DNA from: Candidatus Woesearchaeota archaeon
GTDB taxonomy: Archaea; Nanobdellota; Nanobdellia; Woesearchaeales; BM511
DNA length: 45,315 nucleotides
NCBI GenBank assembly: GCA_023266675.1
Contig: JAHFPP010000003.1
Span: 1-45,315, forward strand
Direction of reading: 5' to 3'
Below, in pieces: positions 1 through 8,871 of the stretch. Each line of letters begins with the position of its first letter. The first letter of the stretch is position 1. Below the pieces are notes generated by a model. It did not search any database. It was not told where the DNA came from and worked only from the letters and a program-made list of their open reading frames with translations. Both the position numbers and the translations under genes were made by a program.

Positions 1-2
1 TT

Positions 3-752
3 GCAGAAGGCGCCGACCACGTACTTGGGTGGCGTTCCCCGAATTTTTTGTATACACCTGTTTCATGCAGCAAGATTAAACTTCTTTTAAAAAATTACAA
101 ACTGTCAGATGACATAGCATTCAGGTTTTCAAACAGGGGATGGGAAGAGTATCCTTTAAACTCCGAAAAATTTGCGGATTGGGTTTCCAAGGTTAATGGA
201 AACGGCGAAGTTGTGAATCTCTTTATGGATTATGAAACGTTTGGCGAGCACCAGTGGGAAGACACAGGTATATTCAATTTTTTAAAGCAGATGCCGTATG
301 AGATATTAAGGCATCCTGACAATGAATTTTTGCTGCCACGCGAAGTTGCAAAGAAATATCATTCAAAGTCAGAGCTTGATATTCATAATTTTATAAGCTG
401 GGCTGACATCGAGAGGGATTTGTCTGCATGGCTTGGAAACAAGATGCAGCAGATTGCAATGAGCGAGATTTATGCAATTGGAAACATGGTTAAAAAATCC
501 AATGACGCAAAATTGATTCAGGACTGGCGACGCCTTACAACTTCAGACCACTTTTATTATATGTGCACAAAATGGTTTTCAGACGGAGACGTTCACAAAT
601 ATTTCAACCCTTACGACAGCCCGTACGATTCATACATAAATTTTATTAACGTGTTAAATGATATAATGCTAAGAATGAGAGAAAAAGATTCAAAAAAGCA
701 TTTTGAAATAAGTGAGCGCCCAAGCCAGTTTTTAACAAATACAATAATTTAA
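3..752 (+). CDS. GH57-family alpha-amylase/glycosidase, C-terminal part (5' truncated by window)
   Basis: Frame is open to the window edge (AEGADHVLGWRSPNFLYTP...); VNLFMDYETFGEHQW...IFNFLKQMP and TTSDHFYYMCTKWFSDGDVHKYFNPYDSPYDSYINFINVL are typical of GH57 alpha-amylases. Confidence 0.85.
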   Translation, partial: AEGADHVLGWRSPNFLYTPVSCSKIKLLLKNYKLSDDIAFRFSNRGWEEYPLNSEKFADWVSKVNGNGEVVNLFMDYETFGEHQWEDTGIFNFLKQMPYEILRHPDNEFLLPREVAKKYHSKSELDIHNFISWADIERDLSAWLGNKMQQIAMSEIYAIGNMVKKSNDAKLIQDWRRLTTSDHFYYMCTKWFSDGDVHKYFNPYDSPYDSYINFINVLNDIMLRMREKDSKKHFEISERPSQFLTNTII

Positions 753-840
753 CCTTTGTGTATAATCATGATGAATCATAAATGATTTATCGATAACAAA
801 AAAAGAGAATATCATTTTTTTAAAAGAGAGGTGTGTTTAA

Positions 841-1203
841 ATGAGTAAAGAGCATTTAACAAAGGAAGTAGAACATAAAAAGGATACTAAAAAGAAAGGA
901 AGGCCTAAAAAAGAGAGCTCACAAAAGAAAGTTGTAAAAAAAGTCATTAATCCTGAAAATTATTTCTTCATGCACGACGGCAGGGTTCTAAAGGAGATTA
1001 TTGAACTTGCAGAGATTCTTGAAACAATTGATAACGAAGTATTTTATCATCACGTAAATGAATCCAAAAATGATTTCTCAAACTGGATAAGGGATATTTT
1101 TGAGAATCATGAACTTTCACAGGAGATATTTGCAGTAAGGGAACCAAGACAAATGCAGGTCATCATATTGAAGCATCTAGCAGGAAAAGAGGGAAAACGA
1201 TGA
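841..1203 (+). CDS. DUF5752-like small protein with AT-hook-like KKGRPKK N-terminus
   Basis: ORF preceded by GAGGTG SD; YFFMHDGRVLKEIIELAEILETI...VNESKNDFSNWIRDIFENHELSQEI. Confidence 0.6.
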   Translation: MSKEHLTKEVEHKKDTKKKGRPKKESSQKKVVKKVINPENYFFMHDGRVLKEIIELAEILETIDNEVFYHHVNESKNDFSNWIRDIFENHELSQEIFAVREPRQMQVIILKHLAGKEGKR

Positions 1204-1751
1204 TTGAAGCAGAAGAACACAACAGTTTCTTTTTTGGAGACAAGAAAATAAAAAACTTAAAGCAGCTTGTTGAAACGCTTGAAGATGAGAATCATATAGA
1301 GACTGCAAAAAGGCATATTAGTGAGAACAATAATGATTTTGCAAACTGGATAAGGCATGTTTTGAAAGATGGAATATTGGCTGACAGAATATCAAAGGAA
1401 AGCGATGTAAGGACTATTGCAAAAATAATAAAGGAGAATATAAGCTATACTGAAACCCCGGTACAAGATAAGGAATCTATAAAACATGAGACCGGAATAA
1501 TAGATCATTCAGATCCTGCCATGTATGACATGCGAAAAAATGAGAATGAAAAGATGCATAGTGACTCGTCTGAACTTCACCTTAAAACAAAAATTACCCA
1601 TCATGATGATGTACTAAAAAAGTCAAAAGAAACAAGGCATTTTTGTCCTCTGTTTTTTGACTGCATGAAAAAAGAATTTTTATTCGGACTTGGCCTTGGA
1701 ATAATTGTTGGCATATTTGTAGCAGTATTCATAAAGATTGGAGCCATATAA
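1200..1751 (+). CDS. DUF5752-like protein with C-terminal transmembrane anchor
   Basis: 4-nt ATGA overlap with upstream gene; paralogous FFFGDKKIKNLKQLVETLED...NNNDFANWIRHVLKDGILADRI; C-terminal FLFGLGLGIIVGIFVAVFIKIGAI. Confidence 0.6.
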   Translation: MIEAEEHNSFFFGDKKIKNLKQLVETLEDENHIETAKRHISENNNDFANWIRHVLKDGILADRISKESDVRTIAKIIKENISYTETPVQDKESIKHETGIIDHSDPAMYDMRKNENEKMHSDSSELHLKTKITHHDDVLKKSKETRHFCPLFFDCMKKEFLFGLGLGIIVGIFVAVFIKIGAI

Positions 1752-1770
1752 AATGGATATAACATAAAAA

Positions 1771-3555
1771 ATGGGAAAAAACAACGTAGAGATATTATTT
1801 GAAACATCATACGAAGTATGCAATAAGGTTGGAGGCATTTATACTGTTCTCATCTCAAAGGCCGCTTTGATGAAAGAAAAGTATCCTTCATACGTTGCAA
1901 TAGGGCCTTATTACCATGACAAGGCAAATCTCTCGCTTGAACAGCTTCCAGCTCCAAAAGAATACTCAGACATATTTGATGATTTAAGAAAAGAAGGCAT
2001 TGAATGCATTTACGGCAGGTGGTTAATTCCAGGAGAACCAAACGTAATACTTATTGACTTTAAAAATTACCTTTCAAAAACAAATGATATAAAAAAAGAG
2101 TTGTGGGAAGCATTTGGAGTTGACACGCTATACTGTTCCTATGATTTCACAGAGCCAATGGTCTGGGCGTGGTGCGTTGGACGGCTTCTTGACAGGATTG
2201 GGAGAAAGTATCCGGATAAAAAGATTGTCGCGCAGTTTCACGAGTGGCTTGCAGGAATCGCTCTGCTTAACTTAAAGAAAAATAATTCCACGATACGCAC
2301 AGTTTTCACTACGCACGCAACAATGCTTGGACGCGCGATTGCAGGCAGCGGTGAAGATTTATACTCTATGCTTGACAGAATCAACCCTTATGAAGAAGCA
2401 AAAAAGAGGGGTATACTTGATAAATTTACAACAGAAAAAGCCTGCGCAACTAACTGTGAAATATTTACAACTGTTTCAGAAATAACAGGGATTGAAGCTG
2501 AAAAGATACTTGGACGTAAACCAGAGGTACTTGTATTAAACGGGCTTGATGCTGAAAAATTCCCAACAATCGAGGGAACATCAATTAAGCACCAGCAGAC
2601 AAGGGAAATTATAAGGGAATTTTTGGCGTACTACTTTTTTCCATACTACGAAATTGACCTTGAAGAGAGTCTAAATTTTTTTCTTTTGGCAAGATACGAA
2701 TTTAAAAACAAAGGAATTGATGTTTACATAAAATCACTTGGAAAGCTGAATAAGAGATTAAAAGACGAAAAATCCGAGAAAACAGTTATTTCGCTTTTTT
2801 TTGTACCAATGGATTCACACGGAATAAAGACGTCACTGCTTGAAAACAAGAATTTTTATCATGAAATAAAAGACGCTGTTGAGGCACAGAATGTAATTGT
2901 TAAAACACGCCTTATACGCGACCTTGTGTCAAACAAGAAAATTGAGATAGAGAACCTATTGCCAAAAGATTTTATAATGTCAATAAAAAAAACAACCCAG
3001 AGTTTCATAAAACAGGGTGAGTCTCCTCCTCTTTCAACGCACACGCTTCAGAATGAAAACGAGAATGAAGTGATAGTTGCCTTGAGAAATGAAGGTCTTC
3101 TAAATAAAAGAGAGGATAAGGTCAAGGTGATAATTTACCCTGTGTATTTATCTGAGTCTGATGGAGTTCTTAATATGAAATATTATGATGTTGTTTCAGG
3201 ATGCCATCTTGGAATTTTCCCAAGCTACTATGAACCTTGGGGGTACACCCCTCTTGAATGCGGAGCACTTGGAGTGCCGTCTATAACAACCGATCTGTCA
3301 GGTTTTGGAAGATACATTGAGAATATTCCAAATGAGAAAAAAGGCGGTGTTTACGTTCTTAAAAGATATCATAAAAGTGATAATGATTTTGTAGATGATT
3401 TCACAGAGACTCTTTACAGGTTTACAAAAATGAAAAAGAATGAAAGGGTTAATCAGAAAGTCCTTGCAAAGGAATTATCGCTTCTTGCTGACTGGTCAAT
3501 TCTTATTAATAATTATATTGAAGCGCACAACAGGGCGCTTGAAGCGAAAAGGTAA
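1771..3555 (+). CDS. Glycogen synthase, GT3-like (eukaryotic-type)
   Basis: ILFETSYEVCNKVGGIYTVLISKA N-terminus; FTTHATMLGRAIAG; GIFPSYYEPWGYTPLECGALGVPSITTDLSGFG. Confidence 0.88.
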   Translation: MGKNNVEILFETSYEVCNKVGGIYTVLISKAALMKEKYPSYVAIGPYYHDKANLSLEQLPAPKEYSDIFDDLRKEGIECIYGRWLIPGEPNVILIDFKNYLSKTNDIKKELWEAFGVDTLYCSYDFTEPMVWAWCVGRLLDRIGRKYPDKKIVAQFHEWLAGIALLNLKKNNSTIRTVFTTHATMLGRAIAGSGEDLYSMLDRINPYEEAKKRGILDKFTTEKACATNCEIFTTVSEITGIEAEKILGRKPEVLVLNGLDAEKFPTIEGTSIKHQQTREIIREFLAYYFFPYYEIDLEESLNFFLLARYEFKNKGIDVYIKSLGKLNKRLKDEKSEKTVISLFFVPMDSHGIKTSLLENKNFYHEIKDAVEAQNVIVKTRLIRDLVSNKKIEIENLLPKDFIMSIKKTTQSFIKQGESPPLSTHTLQNENENEVIVALRNEGLLNKREDKVKVIIYPVYLSESDGVLNMKYYDVVSGCHLGIFPSYYEPWGYTPLECGALGVPSITTDLSGFGRYIENIPNEKKGGVYVLKRYHKSDNDFVDDFTETLYRFTKMKKNERVNQKVLAKELSLLADWSILINNYIEAHNRALEAKR

Positions 3556-3557
3556 CT

Positions 3558-4523
3558 ATGCCTCAGATAAGAAAGGATTATATTCTGGAAAAGTATGTGA
3601 TAATATCAGCTGAAAGAGCCAGACGGCCGCTGGAATTTATTTCCAAAAAGCACGAGATAAGCTCTAAAGATAACTGTCCTTTTTGTCCTGGCAACGAGAA
3701 AATGATTCCAGGAGTCATTGAAGAAGTCAAGGATGGCGCCGCGTGGAGTTCGCGCGCTATATGGAATAAGTTTAAAATCGCTTCAAAGAGCTCAAACAGC
3801 TTGATTAGAACAGACAATGAATTCTACACGTTTGGCGACGCAAATGGCGAACATGAAGTCATTATTGACACGCCATCACATGGTGTTGAAATGGAAGATT
3901 TAAGTGAAGAGCATATAAAAAAACTTTTAAATTTAATAATAAAAAGAGTAAATGAAAATTATAAACTTGGATATGAGTACGTTGTTGTTTTTAAAAACAG
4001 AGGGGATGAAGCTGGCGCATCACTTTCTCACTCGCATCACCAGATAGTGTCATATAACATGCTTCCTGTCGAGATTAGAAAGGATATTGAAGCTGTTGCC
4101 TTGTATAGACTTAAAAATAATTCCTGTCCGTATTGCAAGATTATAAATTCTGAGAAGGATTCAGACAGAAGAATATATCAGGATTCCTGTTTTGTATCGT
4201 TTACGCCGTACGCGTCAAGGTTTCCTTTTGAAGCGTGGATTTTGCCAAAGAGATGCGTGCATTCAATAACAGAATTAAGTGACAAGGAGATAACATCACT
4301 TGCTTTTGTGATTAAAAAAATACTTATGACGCTTGACAAATTGAATTATCCGGCATTTAACATGTTTTACAAAATTTCAAATGATAAGAATAGGAATTAT
4401 CATTTCAGAATTGAGATTTCACCGCGCCTAGCAAAGTGGGCTGGGTTTGAATATGTGACAGGAACAATTGTAAACAGCATGACGCCAGAATCTGCTGCAA
4501 AGTTCTACAGAAATGAGGAATAG
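3558..4523 (+). CDS. Galactose-1-phosphate uridylyltransferase-like (HIT superfamily)
   Basis: CPFCPGNEKMIP; ASLSHSHHQIVSYNMLP (HxHxQ); second half YRLKNNSCPYCKI. Confidence 0.85.
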   Translation: MPQIRKDYILEKYVIISAERARRPLEFISKKHEISSKDNCPFCPGNEKMIPGVIEEVKDGAAWSSRAIWNKFKIASKSSNSLIRTDNEFYTFGDANGEHEVIIDTPSHGVEMEDLSEEHIKKLLNLIIKRVNENYKLGYEYVVVFKNRGDEAGASLSHSHHQIVSYNMLPVEIRKDIEAVALYRLKNNSCPYCKIINSEKDSDRRIYQDSCFVSFTPYASRFPFEAWILPKRCVHSITELSDKEITSLAFVIKKILMTLDKLNYPAFNMFYKISNDKNRNYHFRIEISPRLAKWAGFEYVTGTIVNSMTPESAAKFYRNEE

Positions 4524-4593
4524 GCTCTGTTCAGAGTTATAATAAGAAATTATATAAATAAAATGAGATAAGACTTGTTAAAACTAATGAAAG

Positions 4594-5589
4594 GTGATTT
4601 ATATTAAGGCAATAATACCGCTCGCAGGAAAAGGAACAAGGCTACGGCCGCATACGTATTCAAAACCAAAGCCGCTGCTTCACGTCGCAGGAAAACCTGT
4701 ACTTGGACATATTCTTGACTCGCTAAAAAACTTAAATATTGATGAGATAATCTTTATCACTGGCGACATGGAAGACCACATAGTAAAATATGTCAGCAAA
4801 AATTATGATTATAAATGCACTTATGTCAAGCAGAATGAAATGCTTGGAGATGGCCACGCAATAAGCCTTGCAAAGTATAATGTTGAAGAAGACGTCATCG
4901 TTGTTTTTGTAGATACACTCTTTGTTGGCGACATTAAAAAAGACATTAAGAATATCGGCGATAATGAAGGGATAGTGTGGACTTCAAAGACAAGCGACCC
5001 GAAAAGGTTTGGGATTGTTGAGATAAAAAATGACAGCATAGTTAGCATTGAAGAAAAACCTGAGCATCCAAAATCCGACCTTGCAGTGATAGGTCTTTAT
5101 TATTTTAAGGACGCAAAAAAAATGTTTAATTATCTTGAAAAATTGCATGAAAATAAAATTTCGTCAAAAGGCGAATACCGCCTTGCTGACGCCATGGGTC
5201 TCATGATTAAAGATGGCGCAAAATTAAAATCAGAAACAGTTGACATGTGGCTTGACTGCGGAAAGCCTGAAACTCTTATTGAGACAAACAGGTATCTACT
5301 TGAAAATGGAAAGCAGACTGTAAACCATTACAAGAACTGCGTGATAAATTATCCTGTTTATATTGAAAACAGCGTATTTGCCGAGAACTCTGTAATTGGG
5401 CCGAATGTTTCAATAGCAAGAGGCTCAAAAATAATAAGTTCAATAGTCTCAAACAGCATCATAGGTGAAGATGTCATAATAGAGAACACTGTTCTTGACT
5501 ATTCGCTTGTTGGAAACAAGGCAGAAATAAGTTACACCAAGAAAAAACTTAACGTGGGAGATTCAACGCAGATACTTTCATCCCACTGA
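4594..5589 (+). CDS. NDP-sugar pyrophosphorylase (glucose-1-phosphate nucleotidyltransferase type)
   Basis: KAIIPLAGKGTRLRPHTYSKPKPLLHVAGKPVLGHIL; C-terminal hexapeptide-like repeats. True start may be ATT at 4603 (see findings). Confidence 0.88.
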   Translation: MIYIKAIIPLAGKGTRLRPHTYSKPKPLLHVAGKPVLGHILDSLKNLNIDEIIFITGDMEDHIVKYVSKNYDYKCTYVKQNEMLGDGHAISLAKYNVEEDVIVVFVDTLFVGDIKKDIKNIGDNEGIVWTSKTSDPKRFGIVEIKNDSIVSIEEKPEHPKSDLAVIGLYYFKDAKKMFNYLEKLHENKISSKGEYRLADAMGLMIKDGAKLKSETVDMWLDCGKPETLIETNRYLLENGKQTVNHYKNCVINYPVYIENSVFAENSVIGPNVSIARGSKIISSIVSNSIIGEDVIIENTVLDYSLVGNKAEISYTKKKLNVGDSTQILSSH

Positions 5590-5596
5590 TAATAAA

Positions 5597-7420
5597 ATGG
5601 TAAAAGTTGTTTACGAATTTGATGATGAATCCTTAAGGGAGGAGGTTGTTGAGCCTAACATCCTTTTGACAAACAAAAAAGGAGGATATTTTCTTGATTT
5701 TAAGACAACTAAATACAGAGGACTGTTTACCACATGCAAAACAAATGATGGATGGAGTCTTATAAAAAGCATAGATACGATATCAATCAGTGAAGTATCA
5801 ACTGAATTTATAAAAAAACTTTGGGGCTTTGAAAAAAAACACCAGAGCGGAGCTACTGAACAATTCTTTTTACATAATGATACGCTTCTTTATGAAGTCA
5901 ACAATTATGAAGGAACGTCACTGTTGACGCTTGACACTCGAGACATATACAACTTTGACGCTTTTGGAAAAAAATACAGCGTAAGTAAAGAGAAGGAATT
6001 CATAATAATAAAATTCTCAAAAGGAGATTTTGTAAGATACATCGCGATAAAGACAAATGTTCCGTATACCTCGCAGGACAAATGGGTTGAGAACTTTTTT
6101 GAGTTTGACAGCAAAAGAAACAATGCACCGATATCATGGTACGTTTATGAATCACTGCTTTTCAAAATTATCGGAAGCGCGAAAATAGCGATATCATCGT
6201 CTGATGACAGAGAAAAAGCGATGAGCGAAGCGAATTTTGTTTATTACAGCTCAGATTTGCTTAAATCGCAAAAAGAGACTGAGCTTAGAAATATTCTTAG
6301 CAGAAATGCTCCGCGAAGGCACATAGATATTGCGTATAAATGCAGCCTTGTAGCCCTTGACAGCCTGTTTGTTTCGCTTGACGGAATGAAAGGACTCTAT
6401 GCAGGTCTACCATGGTTCTTCCAGGTTTGGACACGTGACGAGGCAATTTCACTTGGCGCATATATACGTGAGAAAAAATTTGAATTTGCCAAAGAGATAA
6501 TACTGCGCGAGACGTCAAACATTCTTCCTGACGGCAGGCTTGTGAATAAGATACCATTGTCAGGGCTTGGAAGCGCTGACGGCGTTGGATGGAGTTTCAA
6601 GAGATTTTCTGATATGTTTTATGAATCACAAAAGGAAAAGAAACCTGAGAATGTTTTTCCAAAGGCTGACGTTGCAAAACTTAATGAAAGGCTAAAAGAT
6701 GCAATTGAAAAAATGTCGGAGAGTTATATAAAGCAGAAATTGACACTTAATAGAAAAAAAGAAACATGGATGGATACTGATGTAGGAAACGACCCACGCG
6801 ACGGCGCAAGGATAGAGATACAGGCATTGACTTTGAATATGATAAAGACTGCAAAAGATGTTTGCAGGTATTTGAATGATATTGATCTTAAGAAATATGA
6901 GACGCTTGAGAAAGAAATGAAGGATGAAGTGAAAAAAGTTTTTTATAAGAATGGAGTGTTATATGATGGATTTAATGACCCGACGATTCGTCCTAACATA
7001 TTTTTGGCTTACTATATTTATCCGGAACTGCTGACAAATGCCGAGTGGGAGGGCGTTTTCAAAAAAAGCTTGGAAGCACTGTGGCTTGACTGGGGCGGCG
7101 TCTCAACGATTGATAAAAAGAATTATTTATTTTGCGAAGAGTACACAGGGATGAACGATAAAAGCTATCACCGTGGCGACTCTTGGTATTTCTTGAATAA
7201 CTTAACCGCTATTTGTTTGTATAGGCTGAATAATGAGATGTTTAAGAAGTATATTACAAAAATCGTTCACGCAAGTACCGAGGAAATATTAAGAATGGGT
7301 GTTTTAGGATGCCACTCGGAAGTGTCTTCAGCGAAAGAGCAGCGAAGCGAAGGAACAATTTCGCAGGCTTGGTCGTCAGCGATGTACATTGAGATGGTGA
7401 ATGAGCTGTTTTTAAGATGA
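5597..7420 (+). CDS. Amylo-alpha-1,6-glucosidase / archaeal glycogen debranching enzyme
   Basis: N-terminal GDE-like domain plus catalytic module GLPWFFQVWTRDEAISLGAYI, WMDTDVGNDPRDGARIEIQALTLNMI, EYTGMNDKSYHRGDSWYFLNNLTAI. Confidence 0.9.
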   Translation: MVKVVYEFDDESLREEVVEPNILLTNKKGGYFLDFKTTKYRGLFTTCKTNDGWSLIKSIDTISISEVSTEFIKKLWGFEKKHQSGATEQFFLHNDTLLYEVNNYEGTSLLTLDTRDIYNFDAFGKKYSVSKEKEFIIIKFSKGDFVRYIAIKTNVPYTSQDKWVENFFEFDSKRNNAPISWYVYESLLFKIIGSAKIAISSSDDREKAMSEANFVYYSSDLLKSQKETELRNILSRNAPRRHIDIAYKCSLVALDSLFVSLDGMKGLYAGLPWFFQVWTRDEAISLGAYIREKKFEFAKEIILRETSNILPDGRLVNKIPLSGLGSADGVGWSFKRFSDMFYESQKEKKPENVFPKADVAKLNERLKDAIEKMSESYIKQKLTLNRKKETWMDTDVGNDPRDGARIEIQALTLNMIKTAKDVCRYLNDIDLKKYETLEKEMKDEVKKVFYKNGVLYDGFNDPTIRPNIFLAYYIYPELLTNAEWEGVFKKSLEALWLDWGGVSTIDKKNYLFCEEYTGMNDKSYHRGDSWYFLNNLTAICLYRLNNEMFKKYITKIVHASTEEILRMGVLGCHSEVSSAKEQRSEGTISQAWSSAMYIEMVNELFLR

Positions 7421-7747
7421 TTAACCCATCTCTATGACTAACTTTCCGTCTTCTGGATGAACATAAGCTTTTTTTCCTTCATTTATTTTTAAGTAATCTG
7501 CAATATTTTTTGGTATCCTGACAGCAAGAGAATTTCCTGTTTTTGTGAATTTTGTCTCTTTGCCAAGACCCCAGACACCTTTCTTCTTTGCTGCTTCCTC
7601 AATTGCCTTTGTTGTCTCCTCGCTTGTAAATGATTCTTTGCATTTTGAGCATATTTCAGCTGGAAATTCACCTAGAAAAACACCAAACATCTGTTCTTTT
7701 ATTTTTCCCTGTTTTAAAACTCCTTTATCGCATACTGGGCATTTCAT
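7421..7747 (-). CDS. Antitoxin-like: YgiT-type zinc finger fused to AbrB/MazE-like DNA-binding domain
   Basis: CPVCDKG...EICSKCKESFTSEE followed by FTKTGNSLAVRIPKNIADYLKINEGKKAYVHPEDGKLVI. Confidence 0.75.
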   Translation of the reverse strand: MKCPVCDKGVLKQGKIKEQMFGVFLGEFPAEICSKCKESFTSEETTKAIEEAAKKKGVWGLGKETKFTKTGNSLAVRIPKNIADYLKINEGKKAYVHPEDGKLVIEMG

Positions 7748-7751
7748 TTGT

Positions 7752-7952
7752 TCACCTTGGTTTGACAGTTATGATATAATAAATGTCATTTGATTTTTTA
7801 TACACTACACAAAAATATTTGTGGTATGACAGTATTTTATCGGGCTTTTGTATTCCTTTTGATCCTCTTATAATCGCTTCTTTGACTTCTAAAGCCGATA
7901 TTCCTCTTAAAATCATTCTTTCTCTTGCGTGTTTACTGTATTTTATATCCAA
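7752..7952 (-). CDS. DUF4258-family toxin-like protein
   Basis: MDIKYSKHARERMILRGIS...YIITVKPR; 4 bp upstream of the antitoxin-like gene; apparent TTG start. Confidence 0.72.
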   Translation of the reverse strand: MDIKYSKHARERMILRGISALEVKEAIIRGSKGIQKPDKILSYHKYFCVVYKKSNDIYYIITVKPR

Positions 7953-7981
7953 TGTAACACCTGTAATTACAATAAGTACTA

Positions 7982-7999
7982 GTAATATTTAAATATTAC
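7982..7999. promoter_or_regulatory. 18-bp perfect palindrome GTAATATTTAAATATTAC in divergent promoter region
   Basis: Direct sequence symmetry, centred on TTTAAA between the TA module (start 7952, -) and dtdA (start 8018, +). Confidence 0.6.
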
Positions 8000-8017
8000 C
8001 CTTTAATCTCAATTAAA

Positions 8018-8808
8018 ATGAAAATCGCTTTGATAATTTCTTTGAAGGATACAGCCGCATTGAATATAAAAAAACATTTGATAAAAGATTTTATTTTAAC
8101 TGAAGAGATATTTAGAGAAAATAATGTTTACAAATTGAATGAAGATGTAAAATTGTATACTACACCTTTGGATTCTGTTCACTCTGAGAATATTGATGAT
8201 GAAATAAATGCTGACTTGTTTATTTTTTGCACACGGCACAGGAGTGAGTCAGGAATACCTTCACTTTCTATTCATTCTCCTGGAAACTTTGCGGTTGCAA
8301 AGTATGGCGGAACTGATAGAGAATTGAATTCATGTCCTGCTTCGTTTTTAAAAAAAGGTTTACGACTTTTAGAAGAAAATAAAATGGATGGTTTTGACAT
8401 TATACAGGAATGCACTCATCATGGACCTTACATGCGTAAACCCGTTATGTTCATTGAAATTGGCTCAACTGAAAAAGAGTGGGAGCGCGATGACGCTGGA
8501 AGCGTGATTGCAAAAGTAATAATTGAACTTGTTAGCTCTTCAGTTACAGAATGCGAATCGGCGGACCTCATCATACGCCTAACTTTAAAAAAATACAGCT
8601 TGAGTCAGATATTGCTGTCGGACACGTCTGCCCAAAGTACAACTTGGAGAATCTTGATAGAGAGATGATATTACAGGCTTTGGAGAAAACAGTTCCTAGG
8701 TCAGAGTTGATACTTGTTGACTGGAAGGGTCTAGGCGACCACAAAGAAAGGATAGCTGAGATATTAGATAGTATTGGCGTTGAGTGGAAGAAGACAAAAG
8801 ATTTCTGA
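8018..8808 (+). pseudogene. dtdA: Archaeal-type D-aminoacyl-tRNA deacylase (DtdA), reading frame broken near 8550
   Basis: ORF 8018-8668 supplies the N-terminal two thirds (FCTRHRSESGIPSLSIHSPGNFA...QECTHHGPYM) and ORF 8551-8808 supplies IGGPHHTPNFKKIQLESDIAVGHVCPKYNL; one missing base around 8549-8556 restores one frame. Confidence 0.8.
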
Positions 8809-8818
8809 AAATTATTAT

Positions 8819-8863
8819 TGTACCCCTACTAAAACATAAAGTTTAAATATTTGTAGGGGTACA
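8819..8863. promoter_or_regulatory. 11-bp perfect inverted repeat TGTACCCCTAC...GTAGGGGTACA flanking a TATA box
   Basis: Arms 8819-8829 and 8853-8863, spacer contains GTTTAAATAT at 8841-8850, upstream of the Fic gene start at 8872. Confidence 0.7.
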
Positions 8864-8871
8864 CTATTAAT

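Noticed and set aside
4524-4540. Short hairpin CTCTG-TT-CAGAG after the galT-like gene
   Set aside because: Too short and weak to distinguish from chance
8540-8560. Programmed ribosomal frameshift in dtdA
   Set aside because: No slippery heptamer or clear downstream structure at the junction; a single-base indel explains the data more simply
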